Assembly (NCBI GenBank): GCA_963969365.1
Contig: OZ017749.1
Span: 3,410,001 to 3,474,000, forward strand
Direction of reading: 5' to 3'
From: Asterochloris sp. CNOR1
Lineage: Eukaryota; Chlorophyta; Trebouxiophyceae; Trebouxiales; Trebouxiaceae
Length of the DNA: 64,000 nt
The translations under genes and the position numbers were made by a program. Positions 22,301-34,200 of the stretch are shown here, one piece after another (the first letter of the stretch is position 1; each line of letters opens with the position of its first letter). The notes under the pieces were generated by a model that saw nothing but the letters and a program-made list of their open reading frames with translations, ran no database searches and was not told where the DNA came from.

Positions 22301-24784
22301 GGCAAAATTTACAGGTGCAGATGTTTTTTGACACCTGTAGCCACCCAAGGCAAGATGATACTCTCTCACCTGCACATTGCAGGCTGGAATCTTGGAGAGG
22401 TGCACGAGGCCCCCAGCCACACCCATGAGCCTGGCAGCCACCTCCGTGCCCACCGCCTCGCTCAGGTTGGGCGCAATCTTGTGCATCTTGGTCTGCACAA
22501 GCCTTAGTATGAGGGCCTTGTCCTCGTCCAGCTGCAGTGCCGTGGTGGCCGCGTCCAGGGTTTTTGCAAGGGTTTCCTCACTCAGAGGCTTCCCCGACGT
22601 GGTGGAGCCGGTGACTGTGACCACCATGATAGTGGCCTGGGGCAGGATCTCCTCCAAATTAACCATCGTGATGTCCATCTCGTTGCCTGTAGTTGGTGGG
22701 CACGCTTTATCTGTTGGCTGTGTGAAGGAGCAGTTCAGGCGCCCTTCACATCAAATCAAGGGCGTCCACCTGCCAGGTATTGCAGGCAAGATGTGATATG
22801 CAGCAAGGCTGCAGCACTCGGCATGGGCACAGCCTTCATCGCCCAGCACCCAGGCATGCAGCTGTTCATTACACCACGCCATCCCGTCAGGTGCTTGTAT
22901 GAGGCGCACACAGTCAGTGGGGTGGTGGAACAGGGCAGACTGTACCCTGCAGCACTCGGTCATGCTGCATGTCAGAGGTCACCATTGGCCTGAACGGCTC
23001 ACGCATCCACCCAGGCGAGGAATTGGCCTGGCGCCCCCGTGCATGCGCAGAGTGCCAGACTCTAGGGTCTAGACACGCTGCTGCTCGACATGGCCCCCTC
23101 ACCAATGGCCTGGATGACTCGCGCATAGTCAATGGGGTGGTGCACCAGCGACTCCAGTTCGGGGAACTTGAGGCGGTACTTGTCGCGCATGAAGTTGTGG
23201 ATGACGGCAATCTCATTGTCCACGTCCACTGCCAACTGGTTGCAGTCCACCAGCAGCCTGCAGCACTGGGACAAGTGTGAGACCGCATGCTGAGGCTGGG
23301 CAGATGATGTCCACAAGCTAGTGGTTGCAGGCCACCAGCAGACAGCACTGACAGTGTTGGGAGCATGTGGCCATGCAAGGCCAAGCCTGAGCCTGACATA
23401 AGCAGTCCACATGCACCTGCAGCCAAACACACTGGGAATGTTGGGGTCGAGGAGCATGGTGTGGCTTAAGACGAGCCAGAGCCTGACATGACCAGTACAC
23501 ATCTACCAACAGCACACACTGACATGCATGCCCATACAGGGACAGCTTGCTTCCCAGTATGGGACACCTTGCAGTTGCAGACAGACACTGGCAGACGCCA
23601 TGACCCCCTGATCGCAGGTCATCAGCACTGGCCTGATGTCAGCTTGCCCAATGAGCTCACAGCCCCATTGAGCTGAAGCACTGCCGCCACATGATGCTGC
23701 AAGCAAGTATATACTTCTTCAGGGTGAGCAGGGTGGATGTTTGACTTGCTGATAAGAGGTGCGGCAGACTTGACTACCATTCAGGCTTCAGGAGCTTCTA
23801 CACCATGGAGTGAGCTCTACCTCGTGGTGGCAGCCGCAGCCCCTTATGCTCAAGTTTATGCTGGCCTTAGTGTAACATGATTGTGTGCAGGGTGCTGCCC
23901 AAACCAACAATCACACGGCTTGCCTGTAGGTGGGATTCTCCTCTGAGGCCCCTGTCCAGACAGTCTCTGCATTGTCCTCTGTGTCAGGCTTGTCCAGGAC
24001 AGCTCTCACCCTCTGCAGCAGGCGGCACCGGCTTGTCAACACGAATCCAGTTCAAGAGCTGATGCAAGTGGGCACTGCCTTGTTCAGGAGAGCAGGCACC
24101 ACAGGTATTGTTCTGCTACAAAGGTGCTCTAGCCACCACCTGGCAGAAAGCAGCGCTGAGGCTCCACATGCATCATCTTGAGTGCCTGGAAAAGGTCTGT
24201 AGCATTCAGGCCAACATGCACAGCAAGGCACGCAAGCCTGGGTGGATACTGCGCTAACCATCAGGGCCAGCAAGTGTGCAGGCAGCCTCGACTGGCTGAC
24301 AAGCCAGCAGCTCCCAGGCTGACAGCAGCATCGGGCACCTAGGTCTCCCATGCATATCATTTTGGCCGATGCTCAACACCACAAGCGTTGCGCCGCTCGG
24401 CTGAATGTCCAGGCAAAACACTGAGGGATGCTTCCAGGGCTGACCTGCATGATATCCTGGTAGCGGGTGCTGCCCTTCAGGTGTGCCACAGCCTCCAAGT
24501 TGTCATAATTCAGGTCCTCAATCTTCACATCGTTCATCTGCACGAGGTGGAGGAACTGTTGCAACAGGTGCAGCTGCATGCAGCTGTCAGCGGCTGGACA
24601 GGAAAGGCCAGCACATGGAAGTGAGCAGTGGACCAGCTAGAGACCTGCTAATGCAGCCTGCAGCATACAGGCTCACCTCCTCATCCTCGCCATTATCCTG
24701 TCCGGCCCCCTCTTCCTGGTCTGAGACATCTGACAGATCATCCAGATCTGCCAGAAAGCTCTCTGCCAGTGTAGCCATGGCCAT
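19379..24784 (-). CDS. PRPF31: Pre-mRNA processing factor 31 (U4/U6-U5 tri-snRNP)
   Basis: PRPF31 bridges the U4 snRNA 5' stem-loop/15.5K complex and U5 in the spliceosome. Resolved exons are 24677-24784, 24445-24573, 23103-23257, 22370-22686, 21701-21913, 20918-21027, 19928-20204 and 19379-19504. One or two small exons between 24445 and 23257 are unresolved (a candidate, NWIRVDKPVPPAAEG, is near 24010-24060). The acidic N-terminus, the NOP-domain block (RDKYRLKFPELESLVHHPID, IGNEMDITMVNLEEILPQAT, IAPNLSEAVG, MGVAGGLVHLSKIPACN), GAKRKNLAGYS, KWQEPAPAKQ and the C-terminal LRKMRERYGLTDVRKAANRM all match in order. The start could be Met at 24784 or 24778. The gene lies head to head with XPG. Confidence 0.93.
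21440..21540 (-). repeat. Decayed copy of a PRPF31 exon 3' part inside the next intron
   Basis: Translated on the minus strand this intron segment reads LARVDTYRQDLIGEAGNKMN. The true exon end at 21701-21790 reads LLARMDAYGQDPSGGAGQQM. The similarity extends across the donor side. It is an intronic duplicate rather than a needed exon, because the 21701-21913 exon joins 20918-21027 in phase without it. Use as an alternative exon cannot be excluded. Confidence 0.6.
22885..23040 (-). repeat. Two decayed copies of a PRPF31 exon end and donor site
   Basis: The real exon end (23103-23150) reads VHHPIDYARVIQAIG. An intron copy near 22885-22940 reads FHHPTDCVRLIQAPDG. A second copy near 22978-23015 is clear in DNA: caccattggcctgaacggct against caccaatggcctggatgact at the real junction. 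Both copies cover the exon end plus its splice donor. Confidence 0.65.
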
Positions 24785-25219
24785 TGGAGGTCTCTCAGCT
24801 AGCCTGCCTCAACACAGCTTGCAGTCCAGAGAACTGGGTGTTGTCCTGCCTGACGGGTTCAGTACACGTGTGGAGAGTTGACAGCAATGCTTCAGAGGAG
24901 CTGTCCGCAAGCAAGTAGCACTACAGTTCCCACACTCAGTTCATGAGTCCATATAACAGAATACAAATAGAACGAACACCTTAGGTTATCAGACATCGAT
25001 CTTGAGGTCTGCCCCTCGGGCAATAAGGCACACATGAGGAACCCATTTCACAAAGAACCATGGCACACATGGGATGTTGGCATATAATCAAATGATGCCA
25101 AGCCAGGCTATCATGCACCTTGATCTACACCAGACTACGATCAGCTGAGTGCTGCTGACAGGCAATAGTCAGCTGGACAGCTTTTCAGCAGATCGTGCTA
25201 AGCTCATCGACAGCATAGC
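24785..25219. promoter_or_regulatory. Divergent intergenic region between PRPF31 and XPG
   Basis: The 435 bp between two head-to-head start codons are AT-richer than the flanking exons and should hold both promoters and 5' UTRs. No specific element was recognised. Confidence 0.4.
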
Positions 25220-28200
25220 ATGGGAGTCCACCAGTTGTGGAGCCTGCTGGAGCCAGTGGGCAGGCGTGTGAACATTGAAGCCCTACGCAACAAGAAGCTT
25301 GCAGTTGGTAAGGCACATGCACCCGGCAGGGCTTGCGACATGGACAGATATCCTCCTTCAATCACTGTCCCAATGGGCTGGCGGCTGGGTTCTGGTGCTC
25401 ACTGTGCTAATAGTTGGTTCATTGTGTGGCACAAAGCCCTATTTGTGAACAGTTGGTCACAGCAGGAGCTCAAGGCGTCTTGCATGCGCCCAGAAAACGT
25501 GTTTGTGTGAATCCTACTTGCCTCAGTTCCAGAACAGCCCTGTATAAGTACAGCGCCAGGCTCCACAGCGTCACTGCACAGGCAAAGCCATGCTGACACC
25601 TCAAGGTTCCAGATGGCATGATCAGGGTCCAGCTGCGACTTCTGAACCTCTGCCAACTGCGCCTCTCTATCCCTCTGTGCAAGTCTTCTGATTCAAGGGG
25701 TGTCTTGCCAACCCGAGGCACACACGGCCAGCCAGCCACTTCCCACTGGCCCAGGCCATGCTGCAGCCACTAAGAGGTGCAAGTCCATCCCTGCAGATGC
25801 CTCTGTGTGGATCTACCAGTTCATGAAGGCTCGCCGGGGTGCAGATGGCGAGATGCTACCTAACGCCCACCTGACTGGCTTCTTCCAGCGTATCTGCCGC
25901 CTGCTGTTCCACCGCATCCGGCCTGTTTTTGTGTTTGACGGCGGCGTGCCTGCGCTCAAGAAGCGCACCCTGATTGCCCGCCGCAGGTGACGGGGTTTTG
26001 GACTGCATTGGCCGGCATGGTGACTGTCACAGCACTGCAGTTTGGCAGGGGGCCCAATGCTTATGCACATGCTGCCTCGCCGCATCAAGCCTTGTTTGTT
26101 GGTGGCGTGCTGGTACCCAAGAAGCAAGTCCTGGCTGCCTGCCGCATGTGCAAGACAGTACGGACCAGACTACTGGTGATATAGGGCGGCATGATCCCTG
26201 CTCATGTGCTGCCCACATGCTGCCATGCATGCAACAGCCACCGTTCAGGCCGGCACAGTGGTCAGCGATCAGCGCCTGCTGAAGGTGTGCCGAGTGCAGC
26301 TTGCCTGGGCAAGGACAAGAGCAGGCTTCAAGAACTCGAGCACCCAAGCCAGCATTACTTGCATCATGTTGCAAGAGCTGCAGCAAGACAGTCAGGCCCG
26401 CTGTGCAGATGATGCCCGCACATGATGGCCTGCACCAAGCCTTGCAGGCAGAACACCCCAGACATGAGTTGGCAGCTTCCTGCTGTGCAGGATGGTCTGC
26501 ACTGCACCCTGCTGACAGGCTCTCCCAGACATGAGCTTGTTGCTTGCTGCTGTGAGGGCGGCAGGAGCTAGATGGCTGCCACTGGGCTGTGATGGCAGAC
26601 CACACCAGACAGAAGCTGACAATTTGCTGTGCACGTAGCAAAAACAGGCTGCCCTGCACTGAGCTCTGCTGGCGACCCACCCCAGGCCTGAGCTGCCGGC
26701 TCGCTGTGCAAGCGACAAGAGCAGGCCGGCTTGCGCTAACAGACCACTACATACATCAGCTGGCAGCTTGCTGCTGTGCAGGCAAGAGCAGGGCGGCCTG
26801 CGCTGGCAGGCCACCACAGACATGAGCTGACAGCTTGCTGCTGTGCAGGTGGCAGGAGCAGAATGGCCTGCGCCTGTACTGGAGCTTGCAGGTGCTCCTG
26901 CAGCTCGCCAACACTGCATGTCATCACCTCCAGCTGTGCTGAACTTCCAGCAGGTCTGGCCGGCAACCTGTCTACTTGTTGTGCAGGCGGCGCGAGCAGG
27001 ACGGTCTGCGCCTGCAGCGCACAGCGGAGCGCCTTCTGAAGAACCAGCTGATGCAGCATGCGCTGGCTAACGCCCCCCGGGAGCAGCAGGCCGCTGCCAT
27101 GCAGCGCATTGGCGCCCAGCGCAAGCGTCAGCGTCAGCGCCAGCAGGAGGCGGCCGCTCAGGATGACGAGGTGCCAGCCGACCTGCGGGCTGCAGCAGCT
27201 GCACCAGTTGAGGAAGGTGGGTGGCCCCCCATCCCCGCAAATGTGCACCTCTTCAATGAGTGAGCGATCTGGCAGGCCTACATCTTGCCGGGTGTGCATG
27301 GGCCTCCAAGCCTTCAGGCATCCGCCCTCACTGAGTCAGCAGCCCCTCAATGGTGCTGGTGCCACCTGGGGCGGCCTCGTCCTGTCTGTTGATTGCTGCT
27401 GCGGGGGCTTGCTGGTCGTCTATGAACAGCTGCTTTGTACAGGTGCCTTCTTGAGACAGTTGTTACCCATTGCGGTCTGCTTTTGCAGCTGATGGGTGCT
27501 ACCGGGACAAGGGGACATTGGGGTTAATCTCATGCACTGCTGCACAGGTCATCTCAAGAGCTGGCATCTGCAGGGGAAGACGTAAAGTTGATGCCACTGA
27601 GGCTGATCAATGCCCAGATACAACAATTCAACCTGTCAGCTGGAGCCTGCAGGAGACGAGGATACTGAGGTGGACCTCACCGCAGCAGAGGAGCAGCCAT
27701 CAGGGGAGCAGCCTGAGGCGGCAGCCAGACACAACACCAGGCGGGCCACAGCGGGGGACGCCCTGCTGGCTGCGCAGCTGCAGGTCCGTGGTGTGCTCTG
27801 CTGCGCCTGTAGTGTGCTGACGCATGCTGTGCCTGCGGAAGCAGCCAGCAGTCTGACATCTTCACAAACAGCTGGCGCTTGAGCCGCCTGGCATCCATTC
27901 ATTGGCTCCTTTGCTTACTTGAGAGTTTACAAAGCTCAAAGGTCATCCAAGAGCCCGAGTGCTCTGCAGGAGAGCGAGCAGCAGGCAGACATCGGCGATG
28001 ACGACTCCAAGATTCCATTCAACCTCGTGCATGGGAAGCCCTTCACTCGCCGCCACTCCACATTCCAGGCAAGCGCAGGCAAGAATTGCCAGCTGCATGT
28101 GGCAAAGCGGCATGACGTGCACCGTGTGTCCCCAGCAGTGGCTGCTGTTGGCCAGCTGTGCGGCACAACGTAACCCACACACTGCCATGCTGCAGAGCTT

Positions 28201-31200
28201 CCCTGCTGTCAATCAGTGAAGGTCAAGTGTCAGGTTTTGCTGCAGCCTCACACAACTATCCGCGGCAACCACGCTGCAAGACTACCTGGCTCTGCTTGAA
28301 AATGCAGATGGGCCAAGGGTGCCACCAGGCGTTGCACAGGCTGTAAACAATGTGCAATACTCTGCATGGTCCCCTGCTGCAGGGCTGGCTAGCTGCCATC
28401 TAGGGATTGTCGTGACACGCTGCAGTGGGTGCTGCAACTATGACAAATCACCTCCTCTGCTGCAGGGCCACCTGGCTGAGATTGAGAGTGTGCGTGATGT
28501 GGATGACGTCATGACATTAGTCCTCAACGATAAGCAGGTCTCTCGTGCCACGCACAACATGATGGCCTACCGTGTCAAAGACCCTAAGAGTGGGACCATT
28601 GAGCAGGTCAGGCCAGTGAATAGGCATCACGAGATGCTCTAGCATTGGGCACATGAAGGGCCCCAAACCCACTCTCTTCTGTAGTCGCCTCCGTCTGGTG
28701 CACCTTGGTGCAGCCAGCTAGCCAGCAGAAAGTGCTGGCGTCTCACCAGATGTCATTACAGCCATGCACTGAGCATGATGCATAACGGGCGCAGTCAGGC
28801 AAGATTGCAGAGCACCACATTATGAGCTGCTATGAGGATGAAGAAGCGGACTTGGCCAATCCAGGGTCCTCATGCTGCAGGCTCTACCTGGTAGCGTCCT
28901 AGCTGCCTTGCATGCAGGACTGCCAAGATGATGGAGAGGCGGGAATGCATTGTTTGGCTCCCTGGGGTGTAGCTCTTCAGCAGCAGTGGTCCCGATACCC
29001 ACTGCTCGCCTGCAGGACTGCCACACTGAATGCCTGTGCTGCAGCATCAGATCTCTGACCGTCCTGCCAACAGGACTGCTACCATGATTCCAGCGCTGCA
29101 CTGCAAAAGTTGCCTGGGTTTGGATTGCAGGACTGTCATGATGATGGGGAGGCAGGGGGCGGCATCCGCCTGCTGCACATGCTGCAGGACTCCCAGGCTG
29201 TCAATGTGATGGTGGTCGTCACCCGGTGGTGAGTCGCCTTGTCATCAAGGTTGGCACCTGAGATGCTGGAAGCTGAAAAGCGTGTCCAACTTGCGTTGCT
29301 GAGTCTGCACCAGACAGGCGGCAGACAATTTGCTGTCCCGTGTGCACATGGGTGGGGTGCCTTGGCTCCCTGCTCTGCGGGCGGGTTTTGCTGATCACCA
29401 AGCAGCTCCTTGCAGCAAAGTCATGAGCGGGCTGTTGCACAGCTGCAATGGTGGCAGGACTTTAGAGTGAACAGACTTTTCAGACCAAAGTCGATGCTGC
29501 CATGGTTGTAGCAGCTGGTTTTCCCTGCTCCACACAGGTGCCATGCTGTGCAGGTATGGCGGCGTGCAGCTGGGTCCAGCTCGCTTCATGTACATAGTGG
29601 ATGCAGCCCGTAACCTGCTGGACAAGGGCGGCCATGTCAAGAAGCCTGAGGCGCTTCCACCCCCACCTTCTGAGGAGGAGGAGAGTGCAGAAGGGAGCAG
29701 CGAAGATGAGGTGCGACTTCTGGAAATCTTTGGAAGTCGTGTGTGGTGCCAGGCCGCAACTTTGCCAGCCAAGAGAGAGGGGAAGTAGGGGACAGCAGTC
29801 GGCATGAGGCACAGGTGCGATGAGAAGCAGAAATTGGCAGGGGGCAGCAGCCTTACGTGGTGATGCATCTGAGCATAGGCAAGACCTTGGAAGCCGTGGG
29901 AGCGTCAGCTTGGGAGCAGTGAGCAGCCTTTGGGCGCCTCACTCACAAGCTGATCAGCCAGGGATAGGCAATGACAGCTGTGGTGATCAGGGCATATGCA
30001 CTAGTGTCCACAGACAGAGTAATTCTAGTCACTACAAGGGTGAGAACTGCGGTGTGGGATCTGCCATTCCCTGACAGCTCCCATCAGCGCCGCGCAAGGG
30101 TGTGCTATGTTGATCTGGTCTGCACTGCAGAGGTGCTGCCACAAGACATGGAATCTGGCTGGGCTGGCCTCTCAAAGCTTGCAGCCCTTGTTGCCGCATA
30201 ATGTGATCCTGCCAGACAATCTGAGCAGCGTGAACCTGTCGAGGTGGCAGGTCTGCCCCCTCAGCATGCAGCTGGACACAGCTACACATGCCCTGACGGA
30301 AGCGCCCCCGCCTTGGCAGTGCATGAGGTGGTGCTGCCACACGTGTGGGGCAAACTAGTCCCTACTGACCCCCTCAGTGCTTGCTACCATCCATGCTGCA
30401 GGAGGTGGTGTTGCCAGATGATCTGAGCAGCGTGGACCCGGCGGTCCTGGCCACGCTGCCCCCCAGCATGCAGCTGGACGTGATCCTGCGCCAGCGAGAT
30501 GCCTTCCAGGTGCAGAACCGCAGCCATTTTGAGGAGCGGGCGGAGCGGCCGCTGGACTACTCCCAGTTCCAGATGGAGGCCTACCTGAAGTCCACTGAGA
30601 TGAAGTGAGTCTGGTTGGAAGTGGCAAAATGCTGCATGAACGAGCAACTTTGCTGAGATGAACAGAGTCCTGTACCTGGTGCTGCCTTTGCAGTTCCTGC
30701 CTGCCCTTGTGGCGCAATGCTGGCACCTGCCATCTCATGAGCCATTGTGCTCACCGTGCACCCCATGCGTGCAGGTCCTGCAACATAGGCTGAATCCATC
30801 ATTCATGCACCTGCCATCTCATGGGCCATTGTGCTCACCGTCCAGCCCATGCGGGCAGGTCCTGCAACATAGTCTGAATCCATCATTCAGGCAGTAGGGG
30901 CACCCCGCAGGGTCCTGCCCTTTGATCAACATGGGACCAGGAGCAGCCCATGAGGGCCTCAGCGTCAGCATCTGGCTGTCCCATGAGTACAGGAGCAACA
31001 CTGCTGAGACTGCCCCTGCAGCACAGCGTCAGCATCTGGCTGTCCCCTGAGTGCAGGAGCAACAGTGCTCACGCTGTCCTCTCTGCAGGCGGGCCATGCA
31101 GAAGAGCAGGGAGCGAATCAATGAAGCCGCAGGGGCAGCCCGCAAGGGCCTGCCCTCGCGGCGCATTGCCAGCGACTACAACAAGGAGTACGTGCTCAAG

Positions 31201-34200
31201 CTGGAGAACGAGAGGGAGCCCACGGTGAAGACCGAGTCCGGCAACCTCAGTCAGCGCACCTCAGGGGGCAGCGATGGGGGTCTGGAACTGAGCATCGATG
31301 TGCCTGAAGGTTGGCCCGACAAGCCCCTTGAGTCACAGGCCGTGCATACTGGGACTGTAAGCTGGACTGGGCAAGGGCCTTTGCGTGTTGCTGCCAGTGT
31401 GTTGGGGCAGGTGCAGGTTGCTGGCAGGGGCAGACCTCACAAGTTGGCTGCGGCATTGCATGCTGAGCACTCGAGTGCTGTAAACTCCGTTCTTAGCAGC
31501 CTGGTGTGATGGCAGCGCAACAGGGCTGGCCAGCATGACCATGGTGCGCTTCTTCTGAGCAAGACAGGCATCATGCACCCCTGCAGACATGCAGCTGGAT
31601 GAGCTACTGGGACCTGACAAGTCCGAGGGCTCCTCCTCATCAGAGGATTGGGAGGATGTTGCTGCCGATGGCAAAGGGCAGCCCAGCCCAGGCACAGCCA
31701 ACCGTCAGGTGGGCGAAGATCTGCCTTCTTGCATTGCTGCATGATCTGGTAAGGTGCGCATGCCTGCTGCCGCAACGCCTGCCTGGTGACTGGCCTGACA
31801 AGCTGCAGCAGCTGCCCACTTCTGAGCACCAAATGCAGGGTCGAGCTGCAGGACTGCTTCAAGGCAGCCAACACCAGCCTGCTTCACACTATTGAATGCT
31901 GTAGCTATGCTTTGTATGCCGGCTCATGTAGGCGTCTCAGAGCATCAGCTGCAGAGGCAGACAGTGCACCTGTGCACTTACTTATTGTGGTCAGCTCACG
32001 GTCGCAAGGTCTCAGTGGCATGGCAGGCTTCTCTGTGCTGTGGGTCAGCTTCGCTCCCCAGGGTACTTAAAACCCTCCTTACCCTGGCAATGGCTTCCCT
32101 GCCGGGGCTCCCCTTCTATCTGATCTCTTTCTATGTTGCGGTCTGCAGGGCAGTGGGGACAGCGCTGCAGGGGGCAACAGCCAGCCAGTGAAGGCATGGA
32201 GGAGCCGTGCACAGCAGAGACAGCGCTTCTGGAGCCGTACAACGGGGTTCCAGATGGGGCGCAGCCTCACAGACTGGGGCCGCAACAAGGGGGGTGACCA
32301 GGTGGGTTTTCGGCTTGGAGAGTCCAAGTCATGGCTCGTCAGCTTTCAGGTGACAAGACAACAGTGGGGCGCAGCCTCACAGACTGGGGCCAACCAAAGG
32401 GGGGCGACCAGGTCAGTTTGGCTTGGGGAGTCCCAGTGATGGCTCGTCAGCTTTCAGGTGACAGGACAACAGTGGGGCGCAGCCTCAAAGACTGGGGCCG
32501 CAACAAGGGGGGCGACCAGGTGGGTTCGGCTCGAGGAGTCTGAGTTATGACTTGTCAGCTTCAGGTGACAGGACAACAGTGGGGCGCAGCCTCACCAATT
32601 GAATTCAGCGGCAGATGCCCTGCCAGGTGGGTGCAGGCCAAGGTTAACGTGAGGGTGTGTGGCTGCAAGGCCACCCTGAGCTTCAGCTGCCGGCTCCAGC
32701 TGCAGTTGAAGGCTGGCCTGCCGGCAGCCGCTGCTTTTGAGGCACGGGGGGCACATTGGAGTGCTGGCCATAGGCTCTCACCGGCAGCTCATGTGCTGCC
32801 AAGACTGAGCTACAGCTGCACTCCAGCACATGTCCCAAATGTCATCTGCCACACCCTGTCTGGTACATTCATCTGCCAACCAGCCACAAACAAGTCTGCT
32901 GCTGCTGTCCTACTGCAGGAGGAAGAGGAGGATCTGGTGAAGGCAACTGATGTGGAGGATGCACAGCTTCAGCAGGCCATTGCTCTCAGCCTGGTGTCTG
33001 GCCAGCCAAGTACTGCACAGCTGCTTTGCAATGTTGGGCAAACGGGCCAGTTTGGTGCAGCATCTTCAGAGTCCACTGTCGGCCGGCTGGGGCTGCCCTG
33101 ATGGCGCCCGATTGGTGCTGTGGCAAGCATGCGCTGTCTCCACAGGGCTTATTCCTGCAAGTGATCTGAAGGCAGCTGCAAGACTGTTCATGGGTGTGGG
33201 CATGTGGCAACTCTCTCTTCAACTTGAAGCCTTCTGCAGCCACCAGATGGGATACCCTGCTGCAGGGCCACCACTCAAAGCTGCCTCCAAGACGGCACCA
33301 GACGTGGCCAATCCCTGGGAGGATGAGGAAGATGATGAGTGGGAGGATGTCAATGCAAAACCTGCACAGCCTGCAGCTCCGTCAGCAGACCTGCCAGGTG
33401 GGCCCTCGCAACCTTCCTGCTGATGCGCAACAGTTTGGGCCAAATTTGTGGCGACTGTGGCAGCCTTGAGGTCTCCAGCACATTGAAGCCTCTAATGACC
33501 TTCAAGAGTGGTTGATGTCACTTTATCTGTATAAGCTGTTAAAAGCGTAAAGCTTTCATTGTTGTCCAGCCAACAGAAGTGACAGTATGCCCTGCAACTT
33601 GGCGTTTCAAACCGAGGATGGGCGCGAGGACAGATGACCTGACTGATTAGGCATCGTGTCTGGCAGACTGCAGTGTCGGCAGAGCTTTGACTGGCAGCTT
33701 GGACGCCACACAGACAGCAGGAAAGCAGTCTTGGTTGGCAGGCAGCCCTGCACACTGTTGTCCCCCCAGAGTCTGAGCGGTTCCAGCCCCAAGCCTACAT
33801 GTTGACAAGCGCGGTGCCTCCTGCAGGCAGCAGTGGAGCAGGGGCTCGGGTCAGGGCCACCGCAGCAGTGCAGCTGCCCCCTGCCCCCAGACAGGGCAGC
33901 GGGCGCTCAGGAAAGCCCCCGCTAGCTCCTGGCAGGGCTGGGCAGACCCTGAGAGAGGCTACGCTGCTCAGCAAGGAGGGTCAGGCTGCTGACAGCAGGC
34001 CTTCTGCTTGGGAGTCTGCCCTGCACTCGGCAACTCTGGCGGCAGCAGGGCTTGCCTCACTCACCAGGCCTGATGCCAATGGCACCACTGACGGCCCTGA
34101 GGCCGCCACTGACTCTCGTGCTGTCTCAGAAGCTGAACAGCCTGCTGCAATAGCTGCAGCCTCAGCACCTGGCAGTGAACCTGCCTCCCCTTTGACCAGC

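Noticed and set aside
26200-26930. Repeated Cys-rich reading frames, possible extra gene in the second XPG intron
   Set aside because: The stretch is built of short repeats related to the intron's own acceptor region (cttgctgtgcag-type words), and no frame is protein-like across it.
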